DNA of 64,000 bases, taken from CAIYZT01 sp947461435 (lineage in GTDB: Bacteria; Pseudomonadota; Alphaproteobacteria; Rhodobacterales; Rhodobacteraceae). This document shows positions 1 to 8,428 of the stretch, in pieces; the stretch's first letter is position 1, and the number at the start of each line of letters is the position of its first letter. The notes under the pieces were generated by a model. The model did not search any database, was not told the DNA's origin, and saw only the letters and a list, made by a program, of their open reading frames with translations. The DNA lies in the NCBI GenBank assembly GCA_965284435.1, contig OZ260083.1, positions 1 through 64,000 on the forward strand. Reading direction: 5' to 3'. Made by a program: the position numbers and the translations under genes.

Positions 1-1
1 C

Positions 2-463
2 GCCCAATCCGATGCGCAGCGTCTGGCGCTGTGGAAACGGCGCGAACTGGCCTCTGACATCATGCAGGCCGTTCAACCCTCCATCGACACCGATATCTGC
101 CTTCCGCTGGACAAGATTCCCGCGTTTCTGGACCGCATCCATACCCGACTGACCGACCTCGACAGCGGGGCCCGCACGGTCACCGTCTCGCATTTGGGCG
201 ATGGGAACTTGCATTTTTCTGTCTTTCCCTCTCATCACGATGACGCCTTCCACGATACGGTTGTCGGCGCGGTCGAAGACGAGGTGGCCTATTTTCACGG
301 CTCCTTCAGCGCCGAACATGGCGTGGGGTTGATGAAACTGAACTCGATGGCGCGGCGCAAATCCCCGGTGGCGCTGGATGTGATGCGGGCCATCAAGGCC
401 GCACTGGATCCTGACAATCGCATGAACCCCGGCAAGGTGATCCCGAAGGTGGCGCAGACGTGA
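2..463 (+). CDS. FAD-linked oxidase, C-terminal part (5' end outside window)
   Basis: The reading frame is open from the window edge to the TGA at 461-463, so only about the last 150 residues are present. They match the C-terminal domain of the GlcD/D-lactate dehydrogenase type of FAD-binding oxidases (FAD-oxidase_C). Visible landmarks are 'SHLGDGNLHF', then 'AEHGVGLMK', then the closing 'DPDNRMNPGKV'. Family members oxidise D-2-hydroxyacids with FAD, the N-terminal PCMH FAD domain lying upstream of this window. The substrate cannot be told from this fragment. The stop overlaps the GTG start of the next gene by 4 bp, so the two are probably co-transcribed. Confidence 0.9.
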   Translation, partial: AQSDAQRLALWKRRELASDIMQAVQPSIDTDICLPLDKIPAFLDRIHTRLTDLDSGARTVTVSHLGDGNLHFSVFPSHHDDAFHDTVVGAVEDEVAYFHGSFSAEHGVGLMKLNSMARRKSPVALDVMRAIKAALDPDNRMNPGKVIPKVAQT

Positions 464-1674
464 ATGTAATTGCCCTGGTCGCGCGCACGCCGATCTTCCG
501 AACGCTGTTCTTGACGCTGGTCTGCCTTGGGGCCTTCAACGCCTCTATCTATCCCTATCAGTCGCTTATCGCGATCAAACACATCGGCCTGACCCCCGGC
601 GATTTTGCCCTGATCTTGATGGTCGCCTCTTTTGTGAATGTGGCGGCAGCGGTCTTGCTGGGGATTTTGGCCGATCAAAAGGCCAACCGCCGTCAAACCG
701 CGCTCGTCTGCGCCTGCGCGGGCGCGCTTGCAGCCGTCTTGATGATCGTCGTTCCCGGGCCGGTGGCGCTCGTTCTGACCAGCGCCATTCTTTTGCCTTT
801 GGCCCAGCCCTTGTATGGCCAGATTTTCGCGCTCACCCGTCTGGCCAGTCAGGGCCACGAGGCGCAGGCCGACGGGCTGCAATCGGTCATCCGCTCGGCC
901 CTGTCGGCGGCTTTTCTGGTGATGCTGCTGTTTTGGACCTTCGCCTTCCGCGAAGGCGTGTCCGAGATGCACATCTATCTGTCCGCCGCTGCCGCCAGCC
1001 TTGGGGCCGTCTCCTTGATCATCTGGGCCTGGCCGCGCGATGGGGCCACCTTGTGGGAAGACCGCCCGTCCGGGCTGAACCTGCCCGAGGCGCTGCGCCA
1101 GATCGGGCGGCCCCATATCGCGCTGCGTTTCTTTTGCATGGGCGCCATCAACGCTTCGGGCGGGCTTTACATGGCCACGATCAGCCTTGTGTTCGATGCC
1201 TCGGCCCTGCGCGATGCTTCGGATGTCGCGCTTTACGTGGGCATGGTCGCGGGCTGGGAAATTCCGTTCATGCTGCTGCTGCCGCGCATCATCACCCGGT
1301 TTCGCCGCGCCGACATGATCGCCTTTGGCGCGGCGACCTATGTTATTCATCTGATGGCTCTGCATTTTGTCGCCGACACGCCCTTTTTGTGGGTCATGCC
1401 CTTTTTTGCCGGGCTGGGCGGGACGGCCCTGATCACCCTGCCTATCACCTATTACCAATCCCTGATGGAAGGCACGCCCGGCGCCGCATCCAGCCTGATG
1501 GCTGTGCAAAAGCTGGTTTCAGATGGCTTGGTCGCGGCCTGCTTTGCGATTGGCATGGCCTTTTGGGGGCTGACAGCCGTGGCCGTGATGGGAACGGTCT
1601 TGTCGCTTGTCGGATCGGCCCTGCTGGTCTTGGCCGATCGTGGCCGCTGGCTGATGCCAAGGGGCGCCGCATGA
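460..1674 (+). CDS. MFS transporter, sugar-efflux (SET)-like, copy 1
   Basis: 404-residue polytopic protein with about 12 hydrophobic segments. The loop after TM2 carries 'GILADQKANRRQ', the MFS motif-A position, and the TM4-5 region has 'GQIFALTRL', which resembles the 'GQLFALARE' stretch of SetA/SotA sugar-efflux transporters. I infer inner-membrane efflux of a small sugar-like solute; the substrate is not predictable. The GTG start lies in a GTGA overlap with the preceding oxidase gene. The following gene is a paralogue of nearly the same length, again joined by a 4-bp ATGA overlap, so the pair may work together or arose by duplication. Confidence 0.8.
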   Translation: MNVIALVARTPIFRTLFLTLVCLGAFNASIYPYQSLIAIKHIGLTPGDFALILMVASFVNVAAAVLLGILADQKANRRQTALVCACAGALAAVLMIVVPGPVALVLTSAILLPLAQPLYGQIFALTRLASQGHEAQADGLQSVIRSALSAAFLVMLLFWTFAFREGVSEMHIYLSAAAASLGAVSLIIWAWPRDGATLWEDRPSGLNLPEALRQIGRPHIALRFFCMGAINASGGLYMATISLVFDASALRDASDVALYVGMVAGWEIPFMLLLPRIITRFRRADMIAFGAATYVIHLMALHFVADTPFLWVMPFFAGLGGTALITLPITYYQSLMEGTPGAASSLMAVQKLVSDGLVAACFAIGMAFWGLTAVAVMGTVLSLVGSALLVLADRGRWLMPRGAA

Positions 1675-2882
1675 ACGCCGTCATCCTGCTTGGGCGCGAT
1701 CCCATTTTGCGGCTGGCCGCCGGCCTGATGATCATGAATGGCACCCTTTGGGCCAGTTTCGGGCCCTTCGTCGCGCTTTTGGCGGTTGAAACCTTCAAAC
1801 TGGGCGATCGGGGCTATGCGGCGGTGATGGTTGTGGCCACGATTTTGGGTGTTCTCGCCTCGCTTGCCATCGGAATCCGCGCCGACCAAAAGGCCAGCCG
1901 CCGCCGCATTGCCATTGCCACCTGCGGGGCGGCTGTGGGCGGTCTGCTGCTGATGACAGTCTTGCCAAGCACCCTCAGCTTTATCGTCTTTCATGCCCTG
2001 ATCATGCCGGTTTCCTCAACGATCTTCGGTCAGATCTTCACCTTGACCCGGCTTGCCGCCGCCCAATATCCCGAACAAGACCGCCAAGCGGTCGTGGCCG
2101 CCATCCGCGCAGCCGTGTCGCTGCCCTTCGTGATCGTTTTGCCGCTGTTGTCGATGGCAATGAACCGGGGCGTGCCGCTGACCGCCATTTACCCGATGGC
2201 CCTGGTGTTTTCCGTCATCATGGCGGTGATGGTCTATCGGTCTTGGCCCGCCGATTCCCAGGCCCGCTGGGAAGACAAACCCTCGGGCTTGTCCCTGCGC
2301 GCGGCGCTCAAGGAACTGACGGATCCCGGCCTTGCCCTGCGGATTGGGGCCTTGGGGGCGGTCGCCTCGATGCCGGCCCTTTACGTGATGACGCTGGCCC
2401 TGATCCTGACACAGATCGGCGGGCGACCCGACGCAGACCCCGGCTTGTTCTTTGGCCTCGTCGCCGGAGGAGAGGTTCCCTCCATGCTGCTGATGGCCTT
2501 TGCCGGGCGCTTCGTGGCGCGGTTGCCGTTGATCCTGATCGGATCCGTCCTCAGCGCAGTGTTTCTGCTGGCCCTGCCGCTTTTGGCCGCCAGTCCCGCC
2601 GTCTGGATCTTGATCCTGCCCCTTGCACTGGCGCATGGCGTGCTGCTGCCCGTTCCCATCACCTATCTGCAAGACCTTCTGTCCAACCGGCCGGGCACGG
2701 GTGCGGCCCTGATGGCGCTGCAAGGACTGATCGCAAACATTCTGGCCGCCGCCGCCTTTACCGCCGGAACATGGATCTCGGGCTATTCCTTGGTGATGGT
2801 CTTTGGCGCCATCATCGGCGTTGCCGGCGCGGTTCTTTTGTGGGCACTGGACCACAAGGCAGACCACCGGGCCGGCCGATAG
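1671..2882 (+). CDS. MFS transporter, sugar-efflux (SET)-like, copy 2
   Basis: 403 residues, paralogous to the previous gene. It shares the motif-A loop ('GIRADQKASRRR'), the 'GQIFTLTRL' stretch, a 'WEDKPSGLSLR' central loop (copy 1 has 'WEDRPSGLNLP') and the 'LPxPITYxQ' segment near the C terminus. About 12 membrane segments are visible. The start is the ATG at 1671, overlapping the TGA of copy 1 (ATGA). The same frame stays open upstream to 933, but that stretch is arginine-rich shadow of copy 1 and is not used. Predicted inner-membrane exporter; substrate unknown. Confidence 0.8.
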   Translation: MNAVILLGRDPILRLAAGLMIMNGTLWASFGPFVALLAVETFKLGDRGYAAVMVVATILGVLASLAIGIRADQKASRRRIAIATCGAAVGGLLLMTVLPSTLSFIVFHALIMPVSSTIFGQIFTLTRLAAAQYPEQDRQAVVAAIRAAVSLPFVIVLPLLSMAMNRGVPLTAIYPMALVFSVIMAVMVYRSWPADSQARWEDKPSGLSLRAALKELTDPGLALRIGALGAVASMPALYVMTLALILTQIGGRPDADPGLFFGLVAGGEVPSMLLMAFAGRFVARLPLILIGSVLSAVFLLALPLLAASPAVWILILPLALAHGVLLPVPITYLQDLLSNRPGTGAALMALQGLIANILAAAAFTAGTWISGYSLVMVFGAIIGVAGAVLLWALDHKADHRAGR

Positions 2883-2946
2883 GTCACCCATGTTGACTTA
2901 CCCCCAAAAGCCAACCAAATTTCCGACCAAATCGCAGGAGAAGACC

Positions 2947-4164
2947 ATGCAATGGGCACACGTACTGGCCACGCGGACATCGCGGATGAAGGCCTCGGAA
3001 ATCCGGGAATTGCTAAAACTTTTGGATCAGCCCGATATCATTTCCTTTGCGGGCGGAATCCCTGATCCCGCGCTCTTTCCCAAAGAGGCGTTCCGCGATG
3101 CCTATGCCGATGCCTTGACAGATGCCACCGCCACCGCCGCCCTGCAATATTCGGTGTCCGAAGGCTACAAGCCGCTGCGCGAATGGATCGCGGCCGAAAT
3201 GGCGAAAATCGGCGTTCCCTGCGGCATCGACAACATCCTGATCACCTCAGGCTCGCAGCAGGCGCTGGATTATCTGGGCAAGCTGATGATCTCGCCGCAA
3301 GACACGATCTTGCTGGGATGGCCAACCTATCTGGGCGCCTTGGGCGCCTTCAACGCCTATGAGCCGACCTATGACCGGCTGGATCCCGGATCGAACCGCG
3401 CCCCGGCCGATTTTGCGGCCACCGCAGATGCGGCGGGCGGGCGGGTGAAATTCGCCTATCTGTCCGTCGATTTCGCCAATCCGACAGGTGAAACCTTGGG
3501 CCGCGAGGCGCGAGAGGCGGTGATAGATCTCGCCGATGCGATGGATATCGCCGTTGTCGAAGACGCGGCATACCAAACGTTGCGCTATGACGGCGATGCG
3601 ATCCCGCCGATTCTGGCGCTTGAAATTGCCCGCAAAGGTACGATCGAGGCGTGCCGGACGCTGTACTGCGGATCCTTTTCCAAATCGCTTGCACCGGGCC
3701 TGCGCGTGGGCTGGGTCTGCGGCGCTTCCGAAGTGATCAGCCGTCTGGTGTTGATGAAACAAGCCGCCGATCTTCATTCGGCCACGATCAACCAGATCGT
3801 CACCCATCACGTCGCCTCGCGCGGGTTTGACGCCCATGTTGCCACCCTGCGCGGCACCTATCAGGTGCGGCGCGACCATCTGCTCAAGGCACTCGCGCGC
3901 GAAATGCCCGCAGGCGTCACCTGGACGCAGCCCGAAGGCGGCATGTTCGTCTGGCTGACCCTGCCCGGCCATCTGGACGGGGCGGATCTTTTGGCAAAAT
4001 CGATCAAGACCGAACGGGTGGCCTTTGTGCCGGGCCGTGCCTTCTTTGCCGATGGATCCAACGGAAATACGCTGCGGCTGTCGTTTTCCTGCGCCAGCGA
4101 GCCTGCGATTGACGAAGGGATGAAACGACTGGGTCGGCTCATCGCCGCCGAGATCGCCGCGTGA
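2947..4164 (+). CDS. PLP-dependent aminotransferase, class I/II (2-aminoadipate/MocR-domain-like)
   Basis: 405-residue fold-type I aminotransferase. The N terminus 'ISFAGGIPDPALFP', the 'SGSQQALD' phosphate-cup segment, the NPTGE motif and the Schiff-base lysine in 'GSFSKSLAPGLRVGW' (about residue 246) are all present. This subgroup (LysN/2-aminoadipate or aromatic aminotransferases) matches the free-standing domain of MocR regulators, but no HTH domain is fused here. The ATG at 2947 is chosen because an AGGAGA ribosome site lies 6-7 bases upstream; an in-frame ATG at 2890 has no such site. The gene is followed by an overlapping DMT-family exporter, which suggests amino-acid or amino-acid-derivative handling. 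Confidence 0.85.
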   Translation: MQWAHVLATRTSRMKASEIRELLKLLDQPDIISFAGGIPDPALFPKEAFRDAYADALTDATATAALQYSVSEGYKPLREWIAAEMAKIGVPCGIDNILITSGSQQALDYLGKLMISPQDTILLGWPTYLGALGAFNAYEPTYDRLDPGSNRAPADFAATADAAGGRVKFAYLSVDFANPTGETLGREAREAVIDLADAMDIAVVEDAAYQTLRYDGDAIPPILALEIARKGTIEACRTLYCGSFSKSLAPGLRVGWVCGASEVISRLVLMKQAADLHSATINQIVTHHVASRGFDAHVATLRGTYQVRRDHLLKALAREMPAGVTWTQPEGGMFVWLTLPGHLDGADLLAKSIKTERVAFVPGRAFFADGSNGNTLRLSFSCASEPAIDEGMKRLGRLIAAEIAA

Positions 4165-5060
4165 TCCCGCTTTGGGCCGGTGCGGCGCTGATCGGCGCGC
4201 TGGCCCAAACGGGGCGCAATGCCACACAGGCTGGCCTGACGCGCGCCCTTGGCACCATCGGCGCCACGCAGGTGCGCTTTCTGTTCGGCCTGCCCTTCGC
4301 GATCCTCTTTCTGCTGGGCGTGGCCTTTGCCACCGCCGAACCGGTGCCATCCCTGACCGCCGCCACCTTAGGCTGGACGTCTTTGGGGGGGTTGGCCCAG
4401 ATCGCGGGCACCGCCTTGATGTTGCAAGTGATGAAATCGGCAGCCTTCGGCGTGACCACCGCCTGGCTGAAGATCGAACCCGTCATGGTCGCGCTGATCG
4501 GCGCGCTGGCGCTAGGCGATCCTTTGACGCTGCCCGTTCTGCTGGCCATCGGCATCGCCGTTCTGGGGGTGGTGATCATGACGCTGAAACCCGGACAGGG
4601 CCGGGCGATGTTCACCGATGCCCGGCCGGCGGGCTTGGGGCTTTTGGCGGGGCTGTTCTTCGGGCTGGCCGCGATCGGGTTTCGCGGCGGAATCCTGTCA
4701 CTGGAATCGGGCGGCTTTTTGATACGGGCAACCGTCACCCTCGTGCTGGCACTGGCGGTTCAAACCAGCGTGCTGATGGTCTGGATGCTGGCGCGCGACC
4801 GGGCGGCACTGGCCGGATCCTTTCGCGTCTGGCGTGCCTCCTTGGGGGCGGGATTTCTGGGCGCCTTTGCGTCAGAGTTCTGGTTCATCGGATTTTCCCT
4901 GACCTCAGCCGCAAACGTGCGCACCTTCGCCTTGATCGAGGTGATCTTTGCCCAAATCGTTGCGCGCTACTGGTTTGCCCAAAAGACAAGCGCACGGCAA
5001 TTGGCGGGCATGGGGGTTATCGTGCTGGGCGTGGGGGTTTTGCTGCGGCTGCACACCTGA
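4161..5060 (+). CDS. EamA/DMT-family transporter
   Basis: 299 residues with about ten hydrophobic segments arranged as two EamA repeats. The first ends near 'LGVVIMTLKPG' and the second near 'GMGVIVLGVGVLLRL'. Drug/metabolite transporters of this type usually export amino acids or metabolites across the inner membrane. The GTG start overlaps the aminotransferase stop as GTGA, so the pair is probably translationally coupled. It converges with the cupin gene downstream. Family assignment is firm; substrate unknown. Confidence 0.85.
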   Translation: MIPLWAGAALIGALAQTGRNATQAGLTRALGTIGATQVRFLFGLPFAILFLLGVAFATAEPVPSLTAATLGWTSLGGLAQIAGTALMLQVMKSAAFGVTTAWLKIEPVMVALIGALALGDPLTLPVLLAIGIAVLGVVIMTLKPGQGRAMFTDARPAGLGLLAGLFFGLAAIGFRGGILSLESGGFLIRATVTLVLALAVQTSVLMVWMLARDRAALAGSFRVWRASLGAGFLGAFASEFWFIGFSLTSAANVRTFALIEVIFAQIVARYWFAQKTSARQLAGMGVIVLGVGVLLRLHT

Positions 5061-5090
5061 TCCTGCCCGCGCCCCTGCAATCTGCCGCTG

Positions 5091-5678
5091 CTAAACCGGC
5101 AGAACCCAGATCGCCAGAAACGGCGCATCCCCGGCGCGCATCGCATGGCGGATCCCGGGAACATTATGCACCGTGCCGCCCACACCAGGGCTGACCCATG
5201 CCGCATCGCCGTGCCAAAATTCACCGGGGGACAAGACAAGATACACCTCTTCGGGCGCGTGGTCATGGTCAGGATAGCGCGTACCCGGCGCCATCAAGCT
5301 GATCCCAACCCACAGATCGTCGCGCGATTCCATCGCATTTGGTCCCAGAAGAAAGCAATTGGCGTGGGCTTGGGCAAAGCCGTCACTCGCGGTCGGCCCG
5401 ATGGCTTTGCGCGTGGTCCAAATTAGATCCGGGGCAAGATCTGCCAAGGCACGCGCCAGATCCCCCAAGGCATCCTTGCGCGGCAGCAGCGGCGCAAGCG
5501 CGGCCCCAAGCCCCTGCGTGACGGGCAACACTTCCCCAACGGGGGTGCCCGGCGTGCCCGGCCGCGCGGCGGCAGCGAAGACCCGGTCGGCGGCGCTGCG
5601 GGCCTGCGCAGGCAGCTCGGCCGCATCAAAGGCCGCCTTCAGCGCCCCGATAAACTGCTGCAACCTTGCACTGCGCAT
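5091..5678 (-). CDS. DMSP lyase-like cupin (DddL/DddQ family)
   Basis: 195-residue single-domain cupin with a helical N-terminal half. The barrel carries 'YPDHDHAPEEVY', giving H138, H140, E144 and Y146 as probable metal and catalytic residues, and a second motif 'VPGIRHAMRAGD' with H178. This arrangement matches the dimethylsulfoniopropionate lyases DddQ/DddL (DMSP_lyase family), which cleave DMSP to dimethyl sulfide and acrylate; the roughly 200-residue length suits DddQ. The gene directly follows agmatinase, with 0 bp between the agmatinase stop and its ATG. Not all members of the family have shown lyase activity, so it could act on another substrate. No acrylate-processing genes (acuI, acuH) are nearby. 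Confidence 0.65.
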   Translation of the reverse strand: MRSARLQQFIGALKAAFDAAELPAQARSAADRVFAAAARPGTPGTPVGEVLPVTQGLGAALAPLLPRKDALGDLARALADLAPDLIWTTRKAIGPTASDGFAQAHANCFLLGPNAMESRDDLWVGISLMAPGTRYPDHDHAPEEVYLVLSPGEFWHGDAAWVSPGVGGTVHNVPGIRHAMRAGDAPFLAIWVLPV

Positions 5679-6665
5679 TCAGCCCCCCATCGCGACAGGA
5701 CGCGCGCCTTTGGCCCAAGCCTTCAGGCACAGCAGTTCCGCGGCAATCATCGCCGCCGCATTCGATGTCATTTCCGCATGATCATAGGGCGGCGACACCT
5801 CGACCACGTCCATGCCCACGAAATCGGCCCCCTTCAACGCCCGCAAGATCGACAAGGCCTGAAAACTGCTCAACCCGCCGGGAACCGGCGTGCCCGTGCC
5901 GGGCGCGGCCGACGGGTCAAGGCAGTCGATGTCAAAGGTCAGATACGCCGGACCGCCCCCGATCCTGCTTCGAATAAGATCGGCCACAGCCTGCGGCTCT
6001 GACTGATGCACTTGCGCGGCGTCCACAATGGTCATGCCGTGGCTCTGCTCGCCGTCAAAACAGGTGCGAATACCCACCTGAACCGATCTGTGCGGATCGA
6101 TGATCCCCTCTTGAACGGCATAATAAAACATGGACCCATGGTCGATCCGCCCTCCGGCATCAGGTTCGACATCGCGGTGGGCATCGAACTGCACCAAGGC
6201 CAAGGGCCCGTATTTCGCGGCATAGGCGCGCAAGGTGGGATAGGTCGTGAAATGATCCCCGCCCAAGGTCAGCGTGGCCGCCCCCGCGCCAATGATCCCC
6301 GCAATATGCGCCTCGATGGCGGCCGGAATTTCGGCCGGAAGGCCCCAATCAAATGCGCAGTCGCCATAATCCACCGTCGCCAGCCAGTCAAACGGGTCAA
6401 ACCGCCACGGCCAGATCGGCCCCCAGGAATGTTGCGCAGACGCCCGGCGAATGGCTTCGGGGCCAAATCGGGTGCCCGGACGGTTCGATACCGACAGATC
6501 AAAAGGCACCCCGGTGATCGCCACATCAACGCCCGTCAGATCGCGGCTGTATTTGCGGCGCATGAACGACAAGGCCCCGGCATAGCTGGCCTCGACATAG
6601 CTTCCCGTCAAACGCTGGCGCCGAAAGGCCGCATCGTTCAACTCTTCGCCCACGTCCTTTGACAT
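5679..6665 (-). CDS. speB: agmatinase (ureohydrolase family)
   Basis: 328 residues with the full ureohydrolase signature set: GGDH (H138), FDAHRD (D161, H163, D165), 'DHGSMF', and 'TFDIDCLDPSAAPGTGTP' (D245, D247), which together bind the two Mn ions. Agmatinases hydrolyse agmatine to putrescine and urea; some close relatives take guanidinobutyrate or guanidinopropionate, and these motifs do not decide between them. The gene sits between a small unknown gene upstream (no gap) and the DMSP-lyase-like cupin downstream. All three are packed as one - strand transcription unit together with lysE, cobS and hemF. Confidence 0.88.
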   Translation of the reverse strand: MSKDVGEELNDAAFRRQRLTGSYVEASYAGALSFMRRKYSRDLTGVDVAITGVPFDLSVSNRPGTRFGPEAIRRASAQHSWGPIWPWRFDPFDWLATVDYGDCAFDWGLPAEIPAAIEAHIAGIIGAGAATLTLGGDHFTTYPTLRAYAAKYGPLALVQFDAHRDVEPDAGGRIDHGSMFYYAVQEGIIDPHRSVQVGIRTCFDGEQSHGMTIVDAAQVHQSEPQAVADLIRSRIGGGPAYLTFDIDCLDPSAAPGTGTPVPGGLSSFQALSILRALKGADFVGMDVVEVSPPYDHAEMTSNAAAMIAAELLCLKAWAKGARPVAMGG

Positions 6666-7025
6666 TCACCCCTCCTGCCACAGGGCGCCCAGCATCTCGC
6701 GCAGGGCGGCCAAAGCCTCGTCCTTGTCCTCGCAGGCGCCAAGACCCACCAAGGCGGATGTGGCAAACCCGAATTTTGCCGATTTTGCCGGATCAATCTC
6801 GATCAACAAACCCTGCGCGGTCAAGCTGACCGCACGCAGCGCCGCATCGGCCCCAAAAGCCTCGTCCCCCAGTTCAAACCACACTGCCCCCCCACCAAGC
6901 GGTTGGCGGAACAAGACATAGGCCTCATCCTCTTCCTCGCCCTGCGCAAACCCGATGAACAAAGCCCCCTCTTCGGGGTCTTCCACGACCGAGGCATAGG
7001 CCGCCTTGAAACTGATATCCGCCAT
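6666..7025 (-). CDS. conserved small protein of unknown function
   Basis: 119 residues, acidic, with no signal peptide or membrane segment. It reads as a compact alpha/beta domain with 'ALFIGFAQGEEEDEAYVLFRQP' at the start, a central 'GLLIEIDPAKSAKFGF' and a C-terminal helix 'KDEALAALREML'. I do not recognise the family; the middle looks like an immunity-protein-like or Imm10-type fold, but that is a guess. The start is the ATG at 7025, preceded by an AAAGGA ribosome site; an upstream in-frame ATG at 7058 lies inside lysE's 3' end. Its stop abuts the agmatinase start exactly, which suggests coupling. Confidence 0.6.
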   Translation of the reverse strand: MADISFKAAYASVVEDPEEGALFIGFAQGEEEDEAYVLFRQPLGGGAVWFELGDEAFGADAALRAVSLTAQGLLIEIDPAKSAKFGFATSALVGLGACEDKDEALAALREMLGALWQEG

Positions 7026-7036
7026 GCCGGGTCCTT

Positions 7037-7645
7037 TCAGCTGCGCCAGAATAACCAAAGGGCCACGGCCACCAGCGCCAGCGCCATGATGCGCCGCGCC
7101 AGCGTCAGACGGGCCGGATCATACAGCACCCCCCGCGCCGCGCCCGCCGCCGCCACGATGGCCGCGTGAATGACTGAAGCGATGCCCACATAGATGCCCG
7201 AAAAGCCGACAGTCGTCAGGCTTGTGGCAGACGGGGGCAAAAAGCCCGGCAGGATCGCCACGAAAAACACCGCCGCCTTGGGGTTCAGCAGGTTGGTGAT
7301 CAACCCCTGACGGAAATACCGCCAGTCGCTTTGCCCCAAACGCCCGGCCTTTTCCTGATCTGCCCCGCTCCAGGCTTCCCAGGCAAGATACAAAAGATAG
7401 ACAAAACCAGCCCACCGCAGCGCCTGATAGGCCAATGGCTGCGAGGCCAGCACGGCCGCCATCCCCAAAGATGCCGCAACCCCCATCACCCCAAGCCCCA
7501 AGGTCACCCCCGCCACGGCCGCAAAGCCGCGCGCGCGCCCTTCGGTGGCCGCCAAAAGGGCAAGCCAGGCCATATTGGGGCCCGGCGTCAGTTCAACCAC
7601 CAACGAGGTCAGGGCCAGCGACAGCGCCAGATCCAAGGTGGCCAT
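7037..7645 (-). CDS. LysE/RhtB-family amino-acid exporter
   Basis: 202 residues with six hydrophobic segments. The N-terminal 'LTPGPNMAWLALLAATEGRARG' is the typical RhtB/LysE signature, and 'GLITNLLNPKAAVFFVAILPGF' matches the second conserved block. The family exports amino acids such as homoserine, threonine, lysine or arginine. With agmatinase downstream an arginine- or polyamine-related cargo is possible, but that is only inferred from position. The gene lies 3 bp downstream of the cobS start. Confidence 0.88.
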   Translation of the reverse strand: MATLDLALSLALTSLVVELTPGPNMAWLALLAATEGRARGFAAVAGVTLGLGVMGVAASLGMAAVLASQPLAYQALRWAGFVYLLYLAWEAWSGADQEKAGRLGQSDWRYFRQGLITNLLNPKAAVFFVAILPGFLPPSATSLTTVGFSGIYVGIASVIHAAIVAAAGAARGVLYDPARLTLARRIMALALVAVALWLFWRS

Positions 7646-7648
7646 GCC

Positions 7649-8428
7649 CTACATCCCCGCCAAAAGGCCGACCAGAAATCCGATCTCACCGGTGATCTGC
7701 ACCGCACCCAGACAATCACCCGTATAGCCGCCCAACCGCGTCTCATAGACCCTGCGCAGGACAACATGCGCTGCCGTCAAACCCAGCGCGCCGCCGATCC
7801 CCGCCCAAAACCCCAAAAAGGGCCAGCAGACCAGCGCCGCAATCGCCCCGGTGATCAAGGCCCGCTGCAACACGGCATCGGCCATATCCCCCGCCACAGC
7901 CGATCCGGCGCCCTGCGCGCGCACATAATCGGCCCCGACCATCGCCCGCGTCATCGAGGCGCGCGATACCGCCCCCCCCGCGATCAAGGCAAAGGGCACG
8001 GCCCAAATCGGCATCACGGCCAAGGCCGTTACCCGCAGCGCCAGCGCCATGCCCAGTCCGATGGCCCCGAAGGCACCGATCCGGCTGTCGCGCATGATCT
8101 CCAGCGCGCGCTCGCGGTTGCCCCGCGCGCCCCCAAGACCGTCACATAAATCGGCAAAGCCGTCTTCGTGCAGCGCACCGGTGATCAAAAGCGCACCGGA
8201 TACCGCGATGAGGGCCGCCACGGCCTGCGGCAGAACTAAGGCACAAACCCCAAAGACCACGGCCGAAAGGGTACCAATCCCAAGACCCACCGCCGGGTAC
8301 CAGCCGGGGCTGCGCTTCATCGCGGCGTCCGAATAGGCAATCTCGGATGGCCACGGCAGACGGGTCAGAAATTGCAGCGCCAGCAGAAAACTTGGGGCCT
8401 CCGCCGCAAACCTTCGGTTCAGGTCCAT
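7649..8428 (-). CDS. cobS: adenosylcobinamide-GDP ribazoletransferase (cobalamin synthase)
   Basis: 259-residue membrane protein typical of CobS/CobV. It has 'LQFLTRLP' near the N terminus, the conserved 'HEDGFADLCDGLGGARGNRERALEIMRDSRIGAFG' block (about residues 92-126, split here only for description), and several C-terminal membrane helices. The enzyme joins adenosylcobinamide-GDP with alpha-ribazole to give adenosylcobalamin at the inner membrane. Its start overlaps the end of hemF by 10 bp, which links two tetrapyrrole genes in one unit. No other cob genes are visible in the window. Confidence 0.93.
   Translation of the reverse strand: MDLNRRFAAEAPSFLLALQFLTRLPWPSEIAYSDAAMKRSPGWYPAVGLGIGTLSAVVFGVCALVLPQAVAALIAVSGALLITGALHEDGFADLCDGLGGARGNRERALEIMRDSRIGAFGAIGLGMALALRVTALAVMPIWAVPFALIAGGAVSRASMTRAMVGADYVRAQGAGSAVAGDMADAVLQRALITGAIAALVCWPFLGFWAGIGGALGLTAAHVVLRRVYETRLGGYTGDCLGAVQITGEIGFLVGLLAGM

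Noticed and set aside
295..1509. 404-codon open frame on the - strand
   Set aside because: It is antisense to the first MFS gene, is rich in Arg/Gly/Gln/His, and has no ribosome site; a shadow of high-GC coding sequence.
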